Origin: Eubacteriales bacterium
GTDB taxonomy: Bacteria > Bacillota > Clostridia > Saccharofermentanales > DTU023
Reading direction: 5' to 3'
Length of the DNA stretch: 64,000 nt
Assembly: GCA_030532065.1 (NCBI GenBank)
Contig: JAUNLW010000002.1
Location: forward strand, 1 to 64,000
Shown: one piece after another, positions 60,882 through 64,000 of the stretch
How positions within the stretch are numbered: the stretch's first letter is position 1
Layout: each line of letters starts with the position of its first letter
Made by a program: the position numbers and the translations under genes
Notes under the pieces: generated by a model
The model's input: the letters and a program-made list of their open reading frames with translations, nothing else
The model's database searches: none
What the model was told of the DNA's origin: nothing

Positions 60882-62669
60882 CTATTCGTTGCTCTCACCC
60901 TGGCCGTCCTCGGCTTCTTTGATGCTCTCAAGCACAGCTTCCATCTCTTTTTCGTTGTAAGGCAGAACATATTTCATGCCAGCTTCTTGACGTTCAAAGC
61001 TGTAACCCTCACGGATAGTTTCCATTTCTTGCTCAAAGCGTTCATTAGCTAATCTGGTGTGAGCTGTCTCTTTCCAAACTGGTTCGCCTGAGCCGATGAA
61101 GTAGATGATATGGTAACCGGAGTAATTGGCGCTCTCAACTCTGACCAGGCCAACATCGCCAGGCTTGCGCTCGGGATCCAGGCACCATTCTTCATAAGCA
61201 GGTACAAACTGTCCAGGCTCGACGTTCTCGTAAAGTCCACCATTAGCTTTGCTACCCATGTCTTCACTCAAAGAAGTTGCCAGAGCGGCAAAAGCTTCTT
61301 CGGTCTGCTCACCTTCTAAATAACGGTCCAAGATATTTTGGGCGCGCTCTTCAGTGACCTTGGTGTCTTCATCCGTGGTGTCTTTAATTAAGATGTGACG
61401 AGAGTTATAGGTGCTGTTATCGTCACGGCTGCGAGAAACAAAGTAGAGGACTGAAGGTACACCGTTTACATCTAATACAGTAGTGTCACCAGCTTTACGT
61501 TCCTGGTCAAACAGCCAGTCGGCCATATCCGGTTGCAGTTGGCTTCTGACAGCCTTCTTGACCAGCGTGGGATTCTCTTCTGCTTCCAGCATGGGCTTTT
61601 GTTCCGGAGATGCCAGTTTGAGAGCCCATTCCTTAAAATCCTCTTCGGATTTTACAGTATCAGCCATTTCCTGAGCCTTGTTCTTAGCCTGAGCAATGAG
61701 CTTCTCAATTTCGTCCATATCTTCTGAAGGCTCAGTAGTCTCTTGCTGGTCGGAAGCCTCTTCTGTTTCTGCTTCGCTAGGCTCAGTGCCCTCAGCTTCA
61801 GTTACTTCGACTTCGGTTTCTTCTGCAACTTCGGCAGTGGTCTCTTCCACCTGCTCGTCTACAGTCTCTTCGCTTTCGGCATCCGCTTCAGTCTTTACAG
61901 GTTCTTCCTTCTGTACCGCAGGGTTATCGGGGTGCACGGCAAAAGCGTGGAAGCTTACAAAATCGTAGTCATCTTTGTGAGCTTCGTACTCCGCCTCATA
62001 TTCGGCATCGGTAAACTCATAGGCATCGGTGGTCTGCTCTTGGTAAAGAGCGGCCAGAATCTGACGCTCCATAATAGGACGTAAGGATTTGAAGTTTGCG
62101 CCGCGGCCAAAGAGACGAGAAAAGAGATCGTCAGGGCTCATTTGCTGTTGGACAGCGGCCATCTCCAAACGAGACTGGAGGGACTTAAGGTATTCTTTAT
62201 TCTCGTCGTCCATCTCAATGCCGTTTTCCTCAGCCAGGTCACTTAAGGCATAGACTTCGCTGATCTGCTGTTCCATACCTTCCAGCAGTGAATCACGCAG
62301 GATGGTTACGCCTTCTTCTCCCGGGAAAGTAAGAGTCAGAAGGCTCTTGCCGTTAGGAGTAAAGGCAGCTGACTGGTACAGAGCGTTGAAGTTATTACCT
62401 ACCATGTAGTTGCACTCCAGGGCGCTGACTTCGTGTTTACCGTTGACAATACCGGCTACTTTATTACGTTCAAAATAGCCGCCATCGATCATCAGGATAG
62501 CTACTGATCCCAAAATAAAAGCAATGACCAGAACGGTAATTAAGATCTTTTTACCGCTGTGGCTTTTTTTGAGCTTCCTGCCACCAGCCTTTTGCTCTTG
62601 CAGGCGTTGCTTACGCTCATTGCGCTGATCCGCGCTTTTCCAGTTTTCCTTGTTATCCTTGTTTGTCAT
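60882..62669 (-). CDS. PrsA/SurA-like peptidyl-prolyl isomerase with acidic insert
   Basis: 595-aa membrane-anchored foldase for secreted proteins. Lys/Arg-rich cytoplasmic N-terminus, one span (about 40-62, ILITVLVIAFILGSVAILMI), a SurA_N-like helical domain, then an insert of about 75 residues (about 247-323) almost wholly Glu, Thr, Ala and Val, then a parvulin-type PpiC domain (about 415-530: YNSRHILIKDTTDEDTK, GSKANGGLYENVEPGQFVP, GYHIIYFIGSG). No lipobox Cys is seen, so it is a transmembrane rather than lipoprotein form. ATG with AAAAGGTGAGTGT upstream. Confidence 0.85.
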   Translation of the reverse strand: MTNKDNKENWKSADQRNERKQRLQEQKAGGRKLKKSHSGKKILITVLVIAFILGSVAILMIDGGYFERNKVAGIVNGKHEVSALECNYMVGNNFNALYQSAAFTPNGKSLLTLTFPGEEGVTILRDSLLEGMEQQISEVYALSDLAEENGIEMDDENKEYLKSLQSRLEMAAVQQQMSPDDLFSRLFGRGANFKSLRPIMERQILAALYQEQTTDAYEFTDAEYEAEYEAHKDDYDFVSFHAFAVHPDNPAVQKEEPVKTEADAESEETVDEQVEETTAEVAEETEVEVTEAEGTEPSEAETEEASDQQETTEPSEDMDEIEKLIAQAKNKAQEMADTVKSEEDFKEWALKLASPEQKPMLEAEENPTLVKKAVRSQLQPDMADWLFDQERKAGDTTVLDVNGVPSVLYFVSRSRDDNSTYNSRHILIKDTTDEDTKVTEERAQNILDRYLEGEQTEEAFAALATSLSEDMGSKANGGLYENVEPGQFVPAYEEWCLDPERKPGDVGLVRVESANYSGYHIIYFIGSGEPVWKETAHTRLANERFEQEMETIREGYSFERQEAGMKYVLPYNEKEMEAVLESIKEAEDGQGESNE

Positions 62670-62730
62670 ACACTCACCTTTTCATCAGCCGCTGAGAAAG
62701 GCGGCCTTAATTTTCACAAATAACCGTGCC

Positions 62731-62739
62731 ATTATACCA
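62731..62739 (-). promoter_or_regulatory. Extended -10 promoter of the foldase gene
   Basis: Minus strand ATGG-TATAAT (-10 at 62731-62736 with TG extension). The -35 (TTTAAG) is weak. Confidence 0.45.
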
Positions 62740-62768
62740 TGTAGCAGCTAATACTTAAAAGTTTAAAG

Positions 62769-64000
62769 CTAGCTATGCTGTAAGCTATGAGGCTCAGTAC
62801 AAGGCTGATAGGCCATTACCAGCTTACTGACACGTTTTTCGTCCATATCTCGCACAGTCAAAACATAGTCTCCCCAACGCACGCTGGGTTTCTCACCTTC
62901 CTCGGGGATGCGGTCTAAAAGTTCTAAGACCAGGCCCGCAACTGTATCGTGTTCTTCACAGGGCAAGTCAAGTTCGAGCTCACGGCTCAGATCTTCCAGG
63001 TCTAAGCTGCCATTGAGCAACCATTGTCCTTCGCCCAGGGGGATAATATCCGCCTCTTCTGCCTCGTCGTATTCATCTTCGATTTGGCCCACTAGCTCTT
63101 CCAGCACATTTTCCATGGTAATAATACCGGCCGTACCACCATACTCATCAATGACCACAGCCATATGCATATTGCCATTTTGCATTTGAGCAAAGAGAGC
63201 AGAGATCGGCTGGCTCTCCGGAGCATAAAGCAGCGGACGCAAGAAGGATTTAAGTGAAAAATTTTCCGGCTTACCAGTTAAGGCATAAAAGAGCACATCA
63301 CGCGAATGTACCTGGCCGATGATATTATCAATATCTTCTTCGTAAACCGGGATACGCGTATACTTTTCCTGCTTGAGCAGATCTATAAACTCGTCCATCC
63401 CCATGTCAGCTTCTGCAGCCACTACTTCTGTACGGTGAGTCACACATTCCGACACGGTCTTATCCCCGAAGGAAAAGACATTTTCCAAAAAGTCTGGGTT
63501 ATAAAAATTATCCTGCTCATTTTCCTGAGCCTGCTCCAAGAGATCTAAGAGATCACTCTCCGCAATGACCACACTGGCATCTTCCGGCTCGATTCCTTGC
63601 TTTACCAGCATTTTTAGAGACATCCTATAAGATAGTTTGCTCAAAGGTTTTAGCAGAGCGGCGCAGGATACAAAGATAGGATATGCACGCTCCGCGAAGG
63701 CATAACCCTTGTGGATAGCCCAACGGCTGGAATACTCATTTGCCAAAGTTACCAGCAGGAAGCAAAGCGCCAGTAATACAATAATGGTTAAGATCAGTGG
63801 CCAAGCACTGGTTTGTCCAGCAAAAACCAGATTCCAAGCCTCAAAAGTGGTATGGCCCAGAGCCCAGGTTAAAAAGACCAAAGAGAAAATTTGTATGGTG
63901 ATTATCTGATGTGATAGCTCTTTGCGGTCTTCGCGCAAGAGCTTCAACTTTTCCGCTGTAGTCTCACCGGCTTTGATCCGGTCATCCAGATCTTCTTCTG
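62769..64000 (-). CDS. CNNM/CBS-domain membrane protein (HlyC/CorC family), 5' end cut
   Basis: The frame is open to the window edge, so the start lies outside. Visible: the end of the DUF21/CNNM membrane domain (EEDLDDRIKAGETTAEKLKLL, then spans near 63880 and 63760), a tandem CBS pair (VTHRTEVVAAEADMGMDEFIDLL ... AVVIDEYGGTAGIITMENVLEELVGQIEDEYD) and a C-terminal CorC_HlyC (transporter-associated) domain. Relatives are linked to magnesium or other divalent-cation export. A TTG at 63947 looks like a start but the conserved region extends upstream of it. Confidence 0.88.
   Translation of the reverse strand, partial: EEDLDDRIKAGETTAEKLKLLREDRKELSHQIITIQIFSLVFLTWALGHTTFEAWNLVFAGQTSAWPLILTIIVLLALCFLLVTLANEYSSRWAIHKGYAFAERAYPIFVSCAALLKPLSKLSYRMSLKMLVKQGIEPEDASVVIAESDLLDLLEQAQENEQDNFYNPDFLENVFSFGDKTVSECVTHRTEVVAAEADMGMDEFIDLLKQEKYTRIPVYEEDIDNIIGQVHSRDVLFYALTGKPENFSLKSFLRPLLYAPESQPISALFAQMQNGNMHMAVVIDEYGGTAGIITMENVLEELVGQIEDEYDEAEEADIIPLGEGQWLLNGSLDLEDLSRELELDLPCEEHDTVAGLVLELLDRIPEEGEKPSVRWGDYVLTVRDMDEKRVSKLVMAYQPCTEPHSLQHS

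Overview
The window is chromosomal DNA from an anaerobic, amino-acid-fermenting member of the Clostridia (Bacillota). Four things point there: a complete glycine reductase (Stickland) operon, selenocysteine (Sec) decoding genes, Gram-positive surface features (LPXTG protein, lipoprotein, FemX-like and DacA-like wall enzymes), and sigma-A-type promoters with strong Shine-Dalgarno sites. The genus cannot be fixed from sequence reading alone. There is no prophage, insertion sequence, CRISPR array or rRNA operon; four tRNAs are present (Cys, Gly, Val, Ala).

Layout. 0-8 kb: a CoA-disulfide-reductase-like flavoprotein with a rhodanese tail, an antitoxin relic, an ABC exporter with its XRE-family regulator, a LURP-one protein and an LPXTG-anchored repeat protein. 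8-9.4 kb: two tRNAs, then a gene-free stretch with a degenerate direct and inverted repeat cluster. 9.4-17 kb: MacAB-like export operon, M14 zinc carboxypeptidase and DacA-type carboxypeptidase. 17-24.8 kb: glycosyltransferase, an iron- or phosphonate-type ABC importer and a HelD-like ATPase. 25-28 kb: alaS and a HIT protein. 28-30.5 kb: an unusual transmembrane protein joining a degenerate PP2C-like domain, a Tyr/Asp/Gln-rich disordered region and an extracellular LysM domain. 30.5-33 kb: ispD, radA, tRNA-Ala.

33-50 kb is a selenium island, almost all on the minus strand. It holds selB, selA, a YedE-type transporter, a TusA-like protein, two DUF3343 proteins, a YedF protein, selD, a class-V PLP enzyme (plus strand), and the order grdX-grdE-grdB-trxB-trxA-grdA-grdC-grdD. 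Three genes carry in-frame UGA codons followed by SECIS-like hairpins: grdA (Sec44), grdB (Sec349) and selD (Sec16). Naive gene calling splits or truncates all three. The reading is that selenium is taken up and carried by YedE, YedF and DUF3343, activated to selenophosphate by SelD, loaded by SelA and SelB, and spent mainly on GrdA and GrdB. These reduce glycine to acetyl phosphate with electrons from TrxB and TrxA.

50-64 kb: a DUF436 protein, a PlsC-like acyltransferase, rpoC and rpoB (detached from the usual rplKAJL and rpsLG neighbours), a FemX-like enzyme, a PrsA/SurA-like foldase with a very acidic insert, and a CNNM/CBS membrane protein cut by the window end.

The most unusual single gene is the PP2C-like/LysM protein at 28-30.5 kb. 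The most coherent system is the selenium island with its recoded genes.
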